Origin: Nocardiopsis endophytica
Lineage (GTDB): Bacteria; Actinomycetota; Actinomycetes; Streptosporangiales; Streptosporangiaceae
DNA length: 44,268 bases
Assembly (NCBI RefSeq): GCF_027706725.1
Contig: NZ_JAQFWQ010000057.1
Location: 1 to 44,268 of the forward strand
Direction: 5' to 3'
Both the position numbers and the translations under genes were made by a program. The notes under the pieces are model-generated. The model was not told the origin of the DNA and made no database searches. It saw only the letters and a list, made by a program, of their open reading frames with translations. Position 1 is the first letter of the stretch. The number at the start of each line of letters is the position of its first letter. Shown one piece after another: positions 7,658 to 15,855 of the stretch.

Positions 7658-8623
7658 GTGATCATCTCCCTCCTCACCCGAGTGCGCGCCGCGGGCGCGC
7701 GGACCCCCGCGCCCCTGCTGGTGCTGTTCGGCATGTTCACCCTGCACACCGGCAGTGCGCTGGCGGTGCACCTGTTCGACCGGATGGGCTCGCTGGGCGT
7801 GACGTGGCTGCGGCTGACGTTCGCCGCGGCGCTGCTGGTGGTGCTGTCGGGGCCGTCGCTGTGGACCGCCGTGCGCCGCGCGGGCCGCCGTGAGCTGGGA
7901 TCGGTGGTGATCCTGGGCACAGTGAGCGCGGGGATGATGGCCTTCTACTCCGAGGCCACGGCCCGCATCCCGCTCGGCACCGCCACCGCCCTGGAGTTCC
8001 TCGGCCCCCTGGTGGTGGCCGTGGTGGCGATGCGCCGCAGGGCCGAGCTGGTGTGGATCGCCGCGGCGGTGGCCGGGGTGGCCCTGCTCACCCGCCCCTG
8101 GACCGGCGGCACCGACCCGGTCGGCATCGCGTTCGGCCTGGCCGGGGCGGTCACGGTCGCGCTGTACATCGTCCTCACCCAGAAGGTCGGCGGGAGCTTC
8201 CGGCCCGTGCACGCCCTGGCCCTGTCCATGGCGGTCGGCGCGGTGGTCACCGCCCCCTTCGGCGCGCCCGCCGCGCTGGCCGACCCCTCCCCGGGGGCGC
8301 TGCTGGCGGTGCTGGGGATCGCCCTGCTCTTCCCCATCGTGCCGTTCCTGCTGGAGATGGTGGCGCTGCAGCGGATGAGCCGGGCCGCCTTCAGCGTCTT
8401 CGCCGCGCTGGAGCCCGCCGTCAGCCTGGTCATGGGCCTGGTGCTGATCCACCAGGTGCCGGGCTGGGGGCAGGTCGCCGGGATGATGCTGGTGGTGGCC
8501 GCGGGCGCCGGTGCCGCGAGGGGCGACCGCACGCCGCAGCCCGTGCCCGCCGCGGACTCCGGGGAGCGCCTCAGGGCTCGCGGCGCTTCCCGCCGTACTT
8601 CTTATGCACCGCCTGCTTGCTGA
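7658..8623 (+). CDS. EamA (DMT superfamily) exporter, RhtA-like
   Basis: 321 aa and about ten transmembrane helices in two EamA repeats, an inner-membrane exporter. Typical stretches are SLGVTWLRLTFAAALLV, TATALEFLGPLVVAVVA (the EFLGP motif of RhtA-like threonine/homoserine exporters), and AAFSVFAALEPAVSLVMGLV in the second half. The substrate is probably an amino acid or related metabolite, by family analogy. The start is uncertain: GTG at 7658 is the first in-frame start beyond the divergent promoter and has only a weak ribosome site. The last 53 bases overlap the 3' end of the convergent HTH gene, so the Arg/Ser-rich tail is probably dispensable. Confidence 0.85.
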   Translation: MIISLLTRVRAAGARTPAPLLVLFGMFTLHTGSALAVHLFDRMGSLGVTWLRLTFAAALLVVLSGPSLWTAVRRAGRRELGSVVILGTVSAGMMAFYSEATARIPLGTATALEFLGPLVVAVVAMRRRAELVWIAAAVAGVALLTRPWTGGTDPVGIAFGLAGAVTVALYIVLTQKVGGSFRPVHALALSMAVGAVVTAPFGAPAALADPSPGALLAVLGIALLFPIVPFLLEMVALQRMSRAAFSVFAALEPAVSLVMGLVLIHQVPGWGQVAGMMLVVAAGAGAARGDRTPQPVPAADSGERLRARGASRRTSYAPPAC

Positions 8624-8798
8624 TGCCGAGGATCATCGCGATCTCCGACCAGGTGGCGCCCTGCGCGCGCGCACGCCGGACGTGCAGCGTCAGCAGGCGC
8701 TCCACCTCGTCGCGCAGCTTGACGGTGGCCATCAGCGCGACCATCGGCGACTCGTCGTGCACCGACTCCGCCAGCTCCGCGATCGTGTCCTGCTCCAT
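8571..8798 (-). CDS. Small helix-turn-helix protein
   Basis: 75 aa. The C-terminal half is an HTH resembling sigma region 4 (ATWSEIAMILGISKQAVHKKYGG) preceded by a helix with RDEVERLLTLHVRRAR. It is a DNA-binding protein of a type common in actinomycetes. The start at 8798 is the ATG before EQDTIAELAE; longer in-frame readings to 8996 run into the divergent gene's promoter and look non-coding. Its target is unknown. Confidence 0.75.
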   Translation of the reverse strand: MEQDTIAELAESVHDESPMVALMATVKLRDEVERLLTLHVRRARAQGATWSEIAMILGISKQAVHKKYGGKRREP

Positions 8799-8913
8799 GG
8801 CACCCAACGCTACGCCTCCCCGGGAGCGGGGGGAAACGCCCGCCCCGGGCGTGCTCGGGCGGTGACGGGTGGGAATACGGAGGTTCCACGATCCACTAAT
8901 GTCGGATCCGACC

Positions 8914-10710
8914 ATGAGCAAAGAATCAGACCTGGAACTGCTGCGCCGGTACGAGCCCGTGCTCCGGTACACCAGAGGCGAGCTGTTCTTTCCCACGGAC
9001 GTGCGCCCCTACGTCGAGGCCTGCAGCCTCTGGGTGGAGGAGGGCGGCAAGGAACGCGAGGTCGTCCCCGCGGGCGAGCTCGACCTCGACCGGCTGGCCG
9101 GCGCGGACCGGGAGTTCCCCGGGCGCTGGGCCCACCTGAGGTTCGTCCAGGAGGCCTCGCTGCGCGCCGAGGCGCGCCGGTTCCGCCGCACCACGCGCCC
9201 GGTCATCCCCAAGCACGGGCGCCTGGCCGCCGTCGGCGTGCTCGGCCGCCTGCTCGACGTCCTGGTCAAGTTCTCGCTGCTGATCCGCGGCGCCGTCCCC
9301 GGCGGCGTGGCCGCCGCGGCCGCCACCCGCTACCGTGACCGGGTCGACGACGGCGGCGCCGTGTACTACGGCCGCGTCGTCCGCGAGGGCGGCTACATCG
9401 CGCTGCAGTACTGGTTCTTCTACGCCATGAACGACTGGCGCTCCATCTACGGGGGCGTCAACGACCACGAGGCCGACTGGGAAAAGGTCATGGTCTACGT
9501 GGTGGAGGAGCCCGACGGGAGCACCCGCCCGCTGTGGGTGGGGGCCTCCTCCCACGAGTACCGGGGCGACGACCTGCGCCGCTCCTGGGACGACCCGTCG
9601 CTGCACCGCATCAACGACCACCCGGTGGTCTACCCCGGCGCCGGGTCCCACTCGCACCAGCTGCTCCCCGGGGACTACCTCATCCAGGTCGACCCGGCCG
9701 TGCTGCGGGGCGTGGTGCGGCTGTGGCGCCGCATCACCGAGCGGCTGTTCCCCGGCAGCGCCGGCATGCGGCACGGCATCGGCGTCCCGTTCGTCGACTA
9801 CGCGCGCGGCGACGGCATCGCCGTGGGCCCCGGCGGCGACCGCGAGTGGCGGCCGGTGCTCATCGACGACGACACCCCGTGGGTGCGCGGCTTCCGCGGG
9901 CTGTGGGGGCGCGACACCCGCGACTTCTTCGACGGTGAGCGCGCGCCCAGCGGCCCCCGGTACGAGCGCGACGGGAACGTGCGCCGGTCCTGGTCCGACC
10001 CGCTGGAGTGGGTGGGCCTGCAGAAGGTGTCCGCCACCGACGAAGCGGCCCGGGCCGGCCTCCAGGAGCACATCGCCGACCTGGAGGAGCGGATCTCCAA
10101 GGCCGACGAGGAGATCGCCGAGCGCCGCGACCGCCTGCGCCGCCTGTCGGCCGCGCGCGTGGTCCTCAAGCGCGACGCGCACTCGCGGGAGCGGGCGTCG
10201 GAGTACGGCGAGCAGATCGCCGAGCAGGAGCGCGAGCTGGCGGCGCTCTACCGCGAGCGCGTGCTGATGAGGGACGAGGTGGAGGAGCACCAGGAGGCCC
10301 TGGCCTCGGACCGCCCCCTCGCCCTGGGGCCCACCGAGCACCTGCGCGCCCCGCACATGCCCTTCTCCTCCGGCGGGCAGCGCCCGTCGCGGTTCCTGAA
10401 CATCTGGGCCACGCTCAGCACGCCGCTGCTGATCATCGCCCTGGGGGCCAGCCTGTACTTCCTCCCGGGGAGCAACGTGATGCCGGCGATGATCGGCATC
10501 GTGCTCGCCTTCGCCACCATCGACGCGTTCGCCCGGCGCAAGCTGTGGTCGTTCCTGACGGGGGTGGCGATCCTGGCCCTGGTGGCGGCCGTGATCGCGG
10601 GCATCATCGTGGCGTTCATCTGGAACTGGCGCATCGCCGTCCTGGTGCCGACCGGGATCGTGGTGGCGATCCTGCTGTTCGTCAACATCAGGGACCTCGT
10701 GCGCAAGTGA
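8914..10710 (+). CDS. Vps62/DUF946-like protein with coiled coil and C-terminal membrane domain
   Basis: 598 aa, no established function. Residues about 1-370 resemble the Vps62/DUF946-like family: LLRRYEPVLRYTRGELFFP at the start, a YWFFYAMNDW block and a central NDHEADWEKVMVY motif (compare HEGDWE in that family), then SHSHQL. Residues about 385-465 are a charged coiled coil (HIADLEERISKADEEIAERR...). The last ~105 residues hold about four hydrophobic helices, so the protein is membrane-anchored with a large soluble N-terminus. ATG 8914 is chosen because homologous sequence begins there; ATG 8899 and GTG 8869 are in frame alternatives. Confidence 0.75.
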   Translation: MSKESDLELLRRYEPVLRYTRGELFFPTDVRPYVEACSLWVEEGGKEREVVPAGELDLDRLAGADREFPGRWAHLRFVQEASLRAEARRFRRTTRPVIPKHGRLAAVGVLGRLLDVLVKFSLLIRGAVPGGVAAAAATRYRDRVDDGGAVYYGRVVREGGYIALQYWFFYAMNDWRSIYGGVNDHEADWEKVMVYVVEEPDGSTRPLWVGASSHEYRGDDLRRSWDDPSLHRINDHPVVYPGAGSHSHQLLPGDYLIQVDPAVLRGVVRLWRRITERLFPGSAGMRHGIGVPFVDYARGDGIAVGPGGDREWRPVLIDDDTPWVRGFRGLWGRDTRDFFDGERAPSGPRYERDGNVRRSWSDPLEWVGLQKVSATDEAARAGLQEHIADLEERISKADEEIAERRDRLRRLSAARVVLKRDAHSRERASEYGEQIAEQERELAALYRERVLMRDEVEEHQEALASDRPLALGPTEHLRAPHMPFSSGGQRPSRFLNIWATLSTPLLIIALGASLYFLPGSNVMPAMIGIVLAFATIDAFARRKLWSFLTGVAILALVAAVIAGIIVAFIWNWRIAVLVPTGIVVAILLFVNIRDLVRK

Positions 10711-10835
10711 GCCGGGGATCCGGGCCCCTCGGGAGCGGTCGGCGGGGCGGCGGTGCGGGTATCACTCCGGACCGAACGAACCGGGCGCCGAGCGCCGCGC
10801 GTCCGCCCCCCGGGCCTGTCGAAACGAGGCGCCGA

Positions 10836-12029
10836 ATGAGCCACACCGACCGGACCCCGCCCCACCCGCCCTCAGTCGGAGCCGCCGCCATCTCCGGCCC
10901 CCAGCCGCCCGTGCCCGCGACGCTCCCGACCTTCGGGCAGGAAGAGGAGTTCTTCGTCGTCGACCCCGACTCCCGCCTGGTCGCCCCGCGCGCGGGGGAC
11001 GTCCTCGAAGCCGTCCGCGCCCGGTTCGCCGACCGCCCGCAGTCCGGAGCGCGCTTGGGAGCGGAGATGACCCGCTTCCAGGTCGAGGCCTCGGGGCCGG
11101 TGTGCCGCACCGCCGAGGAGATGGCGCGGGGACTGGCGAGGGCCCGGGCCGAGCTGGCCGACGCCGCCGCCGATTGCTCCCTGGCCGTGGCCGCCACCGG
11201 CACGGCCGTCCTCGGCGACGTCGCCGCAGCCCCGCTCACCCGGGGGCCGCGCTACCGCGCCATCGCCGACGAGTTCGGCGCGCTGCGCGACTCGCACGCG
11301 GTGTGCGGGTGCCACGTGCACGTGGGCGCGAACGGCACCGCCGCCGTGCTGGAGGCCGTCAACCGGCTGCGGCCCTGGCTCCCCGCCCTGCTCGCGCTCA
11401 CCGCCAACTCGCCGTTCCTGCGCGGCCGCGACACCGGCCACGCGAGCTGGCGGCGCGTGTCCTGGGGGTGGCTGCCCTCGGCTGGGCCCCCGCCCCGGAT
11501 GGACTCCTCGGCCCAGTACGGGCGCGCGGTCCAGGAGCTGACCGCCTCCGGTGCGGCCCTGGACCGGCGCATGGTCTATTGGGACGTGCGGCCGGCCCCG
11601 GAACTGCCGACCGCGGAGGTGAGGGTGGGCGACGTGGCCGCCACCGCGGAGGAGGCGGTACTCGCGGCCGTGCTGGTGCGCGGGCTCGCGGGGGTCCCGG
11701 CGCCGTCGCCTGGGCCCGCCGACCGCCCCCTGCGCCTGGCCCTGTGGCGGGCGGCCCGGGACGGCCTCGAAGGGGAGGCGTTCGACCCCGCGACCGGGGA
11801 GTCGGAGCCCGCGCGCGCCATGGTGGAGCGGATGTTCGCCCATGCCGAGCCCGCGCTCGCCGCCGCGGGAGAGGCGGAATCGGCCGCCGCACTCCTCGAA
11901 CGGGTCATCGCCGTGGGGTCGGGGGCGTGCCGGCAGCGCGCGGCCTACGCCCGGCGGGGGCGCCTGAGCGACGTCGTCGACCTCCTGGTCCGCCAGACCC
12001 GGTACGGACTGGCGGCCGCCGAGGAGTGA
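10836..12029 (+). CDS. YbdK-type carboxylate-amine ligase (glutamate-cysteine ligase family 2)
   Basis: 397 aa, the usual length for the GCS2/YbdK family, which joins the gamma-carboxyl of glutamate to an amine with ATP. Seen: the N-terminal GQEEEFFVVDP signature (family GxEEEF), AEMTRFQVE, the CGCHVHVG motif, and MVYWDVRP near the C-terminal active-site region. Start: ATG 10836 behind GAGG. Actinomycetes normally use mycothiol, so glutathione itself is not assumed as the product. It ends 11 bases from the convergent AlkB gene. Confidence 0.9.
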   Translation: MSHTDRTPPHPPSVGAAAISGPQPPVPATLPTFGQEEEFFVVDPDSRLVAPRAGDVLEAVRARFADRPQSGARLGAEMTRFQVEASGPVCRTAEEMARGLARARAELADAAADCSLAVAATGTAVLGDVAAAPLTRGPRYRAIADEFGALRDSHAVCGCHVHVGANGTAAVLEAVNRLRPWLPALLALTANSPFLRGRDTGHASWRRVSWGWLPSAGPPPRMDSSAQYGRAVQELTASGAALDRRMVYWDVRPAPELPTAEVRVGDVAATAEEAVLAAVLVRGLAGVPAPSPGPADRPLRLALWRAARDGLEGEAFDPATGESEPARAMVERMFAHAEPALAAAGEAESAAALLERVIAVGSGACRQRAAYARRGRLSDVVDLLVRQTRYGLAAAEE

Positions 12030-12040
12030 ACCGGGGGCGC

Positions 12041-12691
12041 TCAGGCGAGCCCCGATGCGCGGATGGTGATGTTCAGCCGTCCGTCAAGCCCCAGCTCCGT
12101 GGGGCCCGTTCCGGGCATGGTGCGGGGGACGCCGTGATAGGCCATGCGCGAGGGCCCGCCGAAGACGAACAGGTCTCCGCTGCGCAGGACGACATCGGTG
12201 TAGGGGCGGTTGCGGTTCTCGGTGTTGCCGAAGCGGAAGACGCACGCGTCGCCCAGGCTCAGCGACACCACCGGGGCGTCCGCCTCCTCCTCGCGGTCCT
12301 GGTGCATGCCCATCCTGGCGTCGGCGTCGTAGAAGTTCACCAGGGCCACGTCGTACTCGGGCGCCTCCTCGGGAGGGGGAGACCCATAGGCGGCGGCGAC
12401 ACCGTCGTGCGCCAGTTCCCCGAGGATGCGCGGGAAGGGGCGCACCGCCTCGCCGCCGGGCAGGCTCCTGCTGTAGGCGTAGGGCCGCCAGAACCACCCG
12501 AGCGACGTCATGCGGACGCTCATCTCGCCGCCGCGCGGCATGCGGTGGCGCAGCATGCCGCCGGGGCCGCGCGACCAGCGCCGGCACAGGTCCACCAGCT
12601 CGGCCTGGGCGTCCGGGCGCAGCCACCCGGGGACGTGCACCGCCCCGGGGGCGACCTCGACCGGTCCGGCCTCGAACAGTGCTTCGCTCAT
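12041..12691 (-). CDS. AlkB-like 2-oxoglutarate/Fe(II) dioxygenase
   Basis: 216 aa, the same length as E. coli AlkB. The iron ligands are H130 and D132 in MHQDRE and H186 in AYHGVPR. The 2-oxoglutarate arginines are R205 and R211 in RLNITIR. All sit within one residue of the E. coli positions, so this is very likely a repair dioxygenase removing 1-methyladenine/3-methylcytosine lesions. Its start overlaps the stop of the upstream GNAT gene (ATGA, 12688-12691) and follows AAGGA, indicating translational coupling. Confidence 0.93.
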   Translation of the reverse strand: MSEALFEAGPVEVAPGAVHVPGWLRPDAQAELVDLCRRWSRGPGGMLRHRMPRGGEMSVRMTSLGWFWRPYAYSRSLPGGEAVRPFPRILGELAHDGVAAAYGSPPPEEAPEYDVALVNFYDADARMGMHQDREEEADAPVVSLSLGDACVFRFGNTENRNRPYTDVVLRSGDLFVFGGPSRMAYHGVPRTMPGTGPTELGLDGRLNITIRASGLA

Positions 12692-13230
12692 CGGACCCGT
12701 CCTTCCGGTTCGCGGCGGCAGCGCACTTCGAGGATGCCCTGCCCCGCCGTGCCGTCCGCTGCCCCCCGCCGTTCCAGCGCGCGCTCGGCGCCGTCCGGGT
12801 GGAATCCGAAGGCGGCGTAGAAACCGATGGCGCGCCGATTCCCCTTCAGTACCCACAGCAGCGCGGGATCCCCGTCCAGGTGGGCGAGGGCCGTTTCCAG
12901 GAGGGCGCGGCCGACGCCTCCGCGCCACGCCTCCGGGGCGACATAGCAGGCGTAGACCTCGTTCGCCCCGGGCGGGGCGTCGCCGTCGCGGGCGGGCCCG
13001 TAGCTGAGCCACCCCGTGACGCGCCCGTCCACGTCGGCGACGAGGTCGGTCCCCATGGGGTCGTCCAGCTGCGCGGCGCGCCGTCCGTGATCGGGTGTCA
13101 GGGCGTCCAGGAACTCGTCCGGCATGAGGCCGCGATAGGCGGCCTTCCAACCGGCGACCCTGATCTCTTCGATCAGCTCGGCGTCGTCCGGGCGCGCGTG
13201 CCGGACCGGAATTGCGGGTGGTGGGGACAT
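12688..13230 (-). CDS. GNAT family N-acetyltransferase upstream of AlkB
   Basis: 180 aa with a full GNAT fold. VRHARPDDAELIEEIRVAGWKAAYRG is the usual N-terminal block of this subgroup, YVAPEAWRGGVGRALLE is the acetyl-CoA loop, and NRRAIGFYAAFGFHPDG is motif B. The start at 13230 (MSPPPAIPVRHA) is preferred to 13266. The 4-base overlap with AlkB makes a two-gene operon, so a link to alkylation stress or modification of small molecules/proteins is possible, but the substrate is not readable. Confidence 0.88.
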   Translation of the reverse strand: MSPPPAIPVRHARPDDAELIEEIRVAGWKAAYRGLMPDEFLDALTPDHGRRAAQLDDPMGTDLVADVDGRVTGWLSYGPARDGDAPPGANEVYACYVAPEAWRGGVGRALLETALAHLDGDPALLWVLKGNRRAIGFYAAFGFHPDGAERALERRGAADGTAGQGILEVRCRREPEGRVR

Positions 13231-13340
13231 GGCTCCATGGCACCACCGCCGGACCCGGTGAGGCAAACGTGTTCCGCGGGCGCGGCGTGCGGGGGCACAC
13301 CGGCCGTCCGGTTACTGTGAGGGACCGGGGGGTGGTCGCC

Positions 13341-14510
13341 ATGCCGCAGCGCCGACCGTTGGGCTGGCTTCCGGGACTCCGCGGCACCCGGCGCCAGGAA
13401 CGCCGTGAGGTGCCGAGCGAGGCGCCCGAGTACTCCATGGACCCCCGGGCCGAGGACGAGCGGGAGGCCCCGCCGCTGCGGCAGAGCGTCATCGATGCCG
13501 CCATCTACGTCGACGGCAAGCGGGGCCAGGGGCCCGAGGACCTCTCCGACCTGGCCGAGCTGCACCGCCAGACCTACGCCGAGCCGGGCGCCATGGCCTG
13601 GGTGGGGCTGTACCGCCCCGCGGCCTCGCAGCTCGTCGTGGTGGCCGAGGAGTTCGGTCTGCACGAGCTGGCCGTCGAGGACGCGATCGTCGCCCACCAG
13701 CGGCCCAAGCTGGAGCGCTACGGCCAGACGCTCTTCGTGGTGCTCAAGGCGGCGCGCTACCTCGACGAGGCGGAAGAGGTCCGCTTCGGCGAGCTGCACG
13801 TGTTCACGGGCCAGCGCTTCGTACTGACGGTGCGCCACGCCGAGGCGCCCGACCTGGCAGCGGTCAGGCGCCGACTGGAGGGCGACCCGGACCTGCTCGC
13901 GCTGGGCCCCGAGGCGGTGCTGTACGCGATCATGGACACCGTCGTGGACGGGTACGCGCCGGTGGTGGCGGGCCTGCAGAACGACATCGACGAGATCGAG
14001 ACGCAGGTGTTCAACGGGGACCCAGCGGCCTCCCGGCGCATCTACAAGCTCTCGCGCGAGGTCATCGAGTTCCAGCGCGCGACGCGCCCGCTGCTGTCCA
14101 TGCTCAGGCGGCTGGCCGAGGGGTTCGACCGCTACGGCACCGATGAGGAACTGCGCCGGCACCTGCGCGACGTGGCCGACCACGCCACGACGGTCGCCGA
14201 GCGCGTGGACGGCTTCCGGCAGATGCTCCAGGACATCCTGCAGGTGAACGCCACGCTGGTCTCGCAGCGGCAGAACGAGGAGATGCGCCGCCTGACCGAG
14301 GCCAGCTATGAGCAGGGGGAGAACACCAAGAAGATCTCAGCGTGGGCGGCGATCCTGTTCGCGCCCAGCCTGGTCGGGGCGGTGTACGGAATGAATTTCA
14401 CGCACATGCCGGAGCTGCACTGGATCTTCGGTTATCCCCTGGCGCTGGTGCTGATGCTGGGGATCAGCGTCACGCTCTATGTGGTCTTCAAGGTGCGCGA
14501 CTGGATGTGA
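13341..14510 (+). CDS. corA: CorA family magnesium/cobalt transporter
   Basis: 389 aa. There is a long soluble N-terminal domain (alpha/beta then extended helices), and two C-terminal transmembrane helices with the ion-channel signature YGMNF followed by HMPELHW, exactly the CorA GMN motif plus MPEL. It forms a pentameric Mg2+/Co2+ channel in the cytoplasmic membrane. ATG 13341 follows GGGGGGTGG; TACTGT (13314-13319) could be the -10 box. The region before residue ~45 is variable and basic. The gene ends 5 bases from the convergent small membrane gene. Confidence 0.93.
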   Translation: MPQRRPLGWLPGLRGTRRQERREVPSEAPEYSMDPRAEDEREAPPLRQSVIDAAIYVDGKRGQGPEDLSDLAELHRQTYAEPGAMAWVGLYRPAASQLVVVAEEFGLHELAVEDAIVAHQRPKLERYGQTLFVVLKAARYLDEAEEVRFGELHVFTGQRFVLTVRHAEAPDLAAVRRRLEGDPDLLALGPEAVLYAIMDTVVDGYAPVVAGLQNDIDEIETQVFNGDPAASRRIYKLSREVIEFQRATRPLLSMLRRLAEGFDRYGTDEELRRHLRDVADHATTVAERVDGFRQMLQDILQVNATLVSQRQNEEMRRLTEASYEQGENTKKISAWAAILFAPSLVGAVYGMNFTHMPELHWIFGYPLALVLMLGISVTLYVVFKVRDWM

Positions 14511-14515
14511 GCCGC

Positions 14516-14659
14516 TCACAGGCCGAGGACGAGGTTGCTGGGTGCGACGACCAGGCCGACGATGACGAGGACGGCGCCCCACAGGAGCTGTCCCCGGATG
14601 AGGGCGAAGACGCCGGCGACGATGAGGACGATTCCGAGAATGAGAAGTAGAAGTCCCAT
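14516..14659 (-). CDS. Small membrane protein (GPGG-motif-like)
   Basis: 47 aa: two hydrophobic helices (LLLLILGIVLIVAGVFAL and LLWGAVLVIVGLVVA) joined by IRGQ. It resembles the tiny actinobacterial GPGG-motif membrane proteins, but the expected GPGG after helix 2 reads APSN here. ATG 14659 follows AGAGGA with good spacing. It lies 29 bases downstream of the VWA gene on the same strand, so it may be the last gene of the SWIM/MoxR cluster transcript. Function unknown. Confidence 0.7.
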   Translation of the reverse strand: MGLLLLILGIVLIVAGVFALIRGQLLWGAVLVIVGLVVAPSNLVLGL

Positions 14660-14688
14660 GGCGGTCCTCTGACCCCGATGGTGATCGA

Positions 14689-15855
14689 CTAACGCCCGTT
14701 CCCGAGTTCTCGGGACCACTCCGACGGCGGCCGCCCTTCGAGCGCGGCGGCCATGAGATCGGGGAAGTCGTCGGGAGGGCAGGCGAACGCCGGAATCCCC
14801 AGGGAGGCCAGGGCGGCGGCGTTCTCCGCGTGGTAGGCGGGCGTGCCGTCGTCGGCGAGCGCGGGCAGGACGACCACCCGGACCCCGGCGGAGCGCAGCG
14901 CGGCCAGGCGGCGGAGCATCTCCTCAGAGGACCCGCCCTCGTGCAGGTCGGTGATGAGGACCAGGACCGTCTCGGCGGGATCGGTGATGAGCCCTTCGCA
15001 GTAGGCGAGCGCGCGCCCGACATCGGTGCCGCCGCCGATGGAGGCCCCGAACAGCGCGTCGACCGGGTCGGACAGGCGGTCGGTCAGGTCGGCCACGTCG
15101 GTGCCGAAGGCCACCAGGCGGGTGTCCAGGGAGCGCAGCGAGGCCAGGACCGAGGCGAACACCCCGGCGTACACCAGGGAGGCGGCCATCGACCCGCTCT
15201 GGTCGACGGCGAGCACCACATGGCCGCGCACCCCCGGGCCGCTGCGGGCCCGGCCCACGACGGAGGCGGGGACCAGCACGCCGCGCTCGGGCACGTAGTG
15301 GCGCAGGTTGCGGCGGATGGTGGCGTGCCAGTCGATGTCGGCGGCCGAGCGGGGGCGGCGGGTGCGGGCGGAGCGGTCCAGGGCGCCGCGCAGCTCCGAG
15401 CGCATCCGGTGCGCCAGGCGCTCCTCCAGGTCGTCGGTCACCCGCCGGACGAGGGCGCGGGCGGGCGCGCGGGCCTCCTCGGGCAGGGAGTCGGCCAGGG
15501 CCAGCACCGCCGCCGCAAGGTGGACGTCCGGGCGGACCGCCTCCGCGAGGCCCGGGTCGAGGAGCATGCGGCGCAGACCGAGGCGGTCGAGGGCGTCGGC
15601 CTGGAGGACGCGCACGACGCGCGAGGGGAAGAGGTCGCGGACCTCGCCGAGCCAGCGCGCGACGCGGGGAGAGGAGTCGCCGAGCGTCGCCCCGCGCGGG
15701 GCGGTGGCGTCGGGGCCGCCGTCGTAGAGGGCGGCGAGGGCGGAGTCGACCCGCGCGTCGCGTCCGTGCAGCGGCCCGTACCCGGAGGGTTCGCCGAGGA
15801 CGAGGCGCCAGCGCCGGAGCCGCTCGTCGGAGACGGTGGTACCAGGGTGCGTCAT
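14689..15855 (-). CDS. VWA domain protein of the MoxR/DUF5682 cluster
   Basis: 388 aa. The N-terminal ~200 residues are helical. The von Willebrand A domain starts near residue 210 with the metal-site motif AVDQSGSMAAS (D218, S220, S222), then the conserved Thr in GGGTDVG and the Asp in LITDLHEGG, so the MIDAS site looks intact. VWA partners of MoxR ATPases usually act as metal-dependent adaptors or substrates in chaperone-like reactions. The start overlaps the DUF5682 stop as ATGA (15852-15855), and GGAGAG precedes it. It corresponds to YehP of E. coli by gene context. Confidence 0.9.
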   Translation of the reverse strand: MTHPGTTVSDERLRRWRLVLGEPSGYGPLHGRDARVDSALAALYDGGPDATAPRGATLGDSSPRVARWLGEVRDLFPSRVVRVLQADALDRLGLRRMLLDPGLAEAVRPDVHLAAAVLALADSLPEEARAPARALVRRVTDDLEERLAHRMRSELRGALDRSARTRRPRSAADIDWHATIRRNLRHYVPERGVLVPASVVGRARSGPGVRGHVVLAVDQSGSMAASLVYAGVFASVLASLRSLDTRLVAFGTDVADLTDRLSDPVDALFGASIGGGTDVGRALAYCEGLITDPAETVLVLITDLHEGGSSEEMLRRLAALRSAGVRVVVLPALADDGTPAYHAENAAALASLGIPAFACPPDDFPDLMAAALEGRPPSEWSRELGNGR

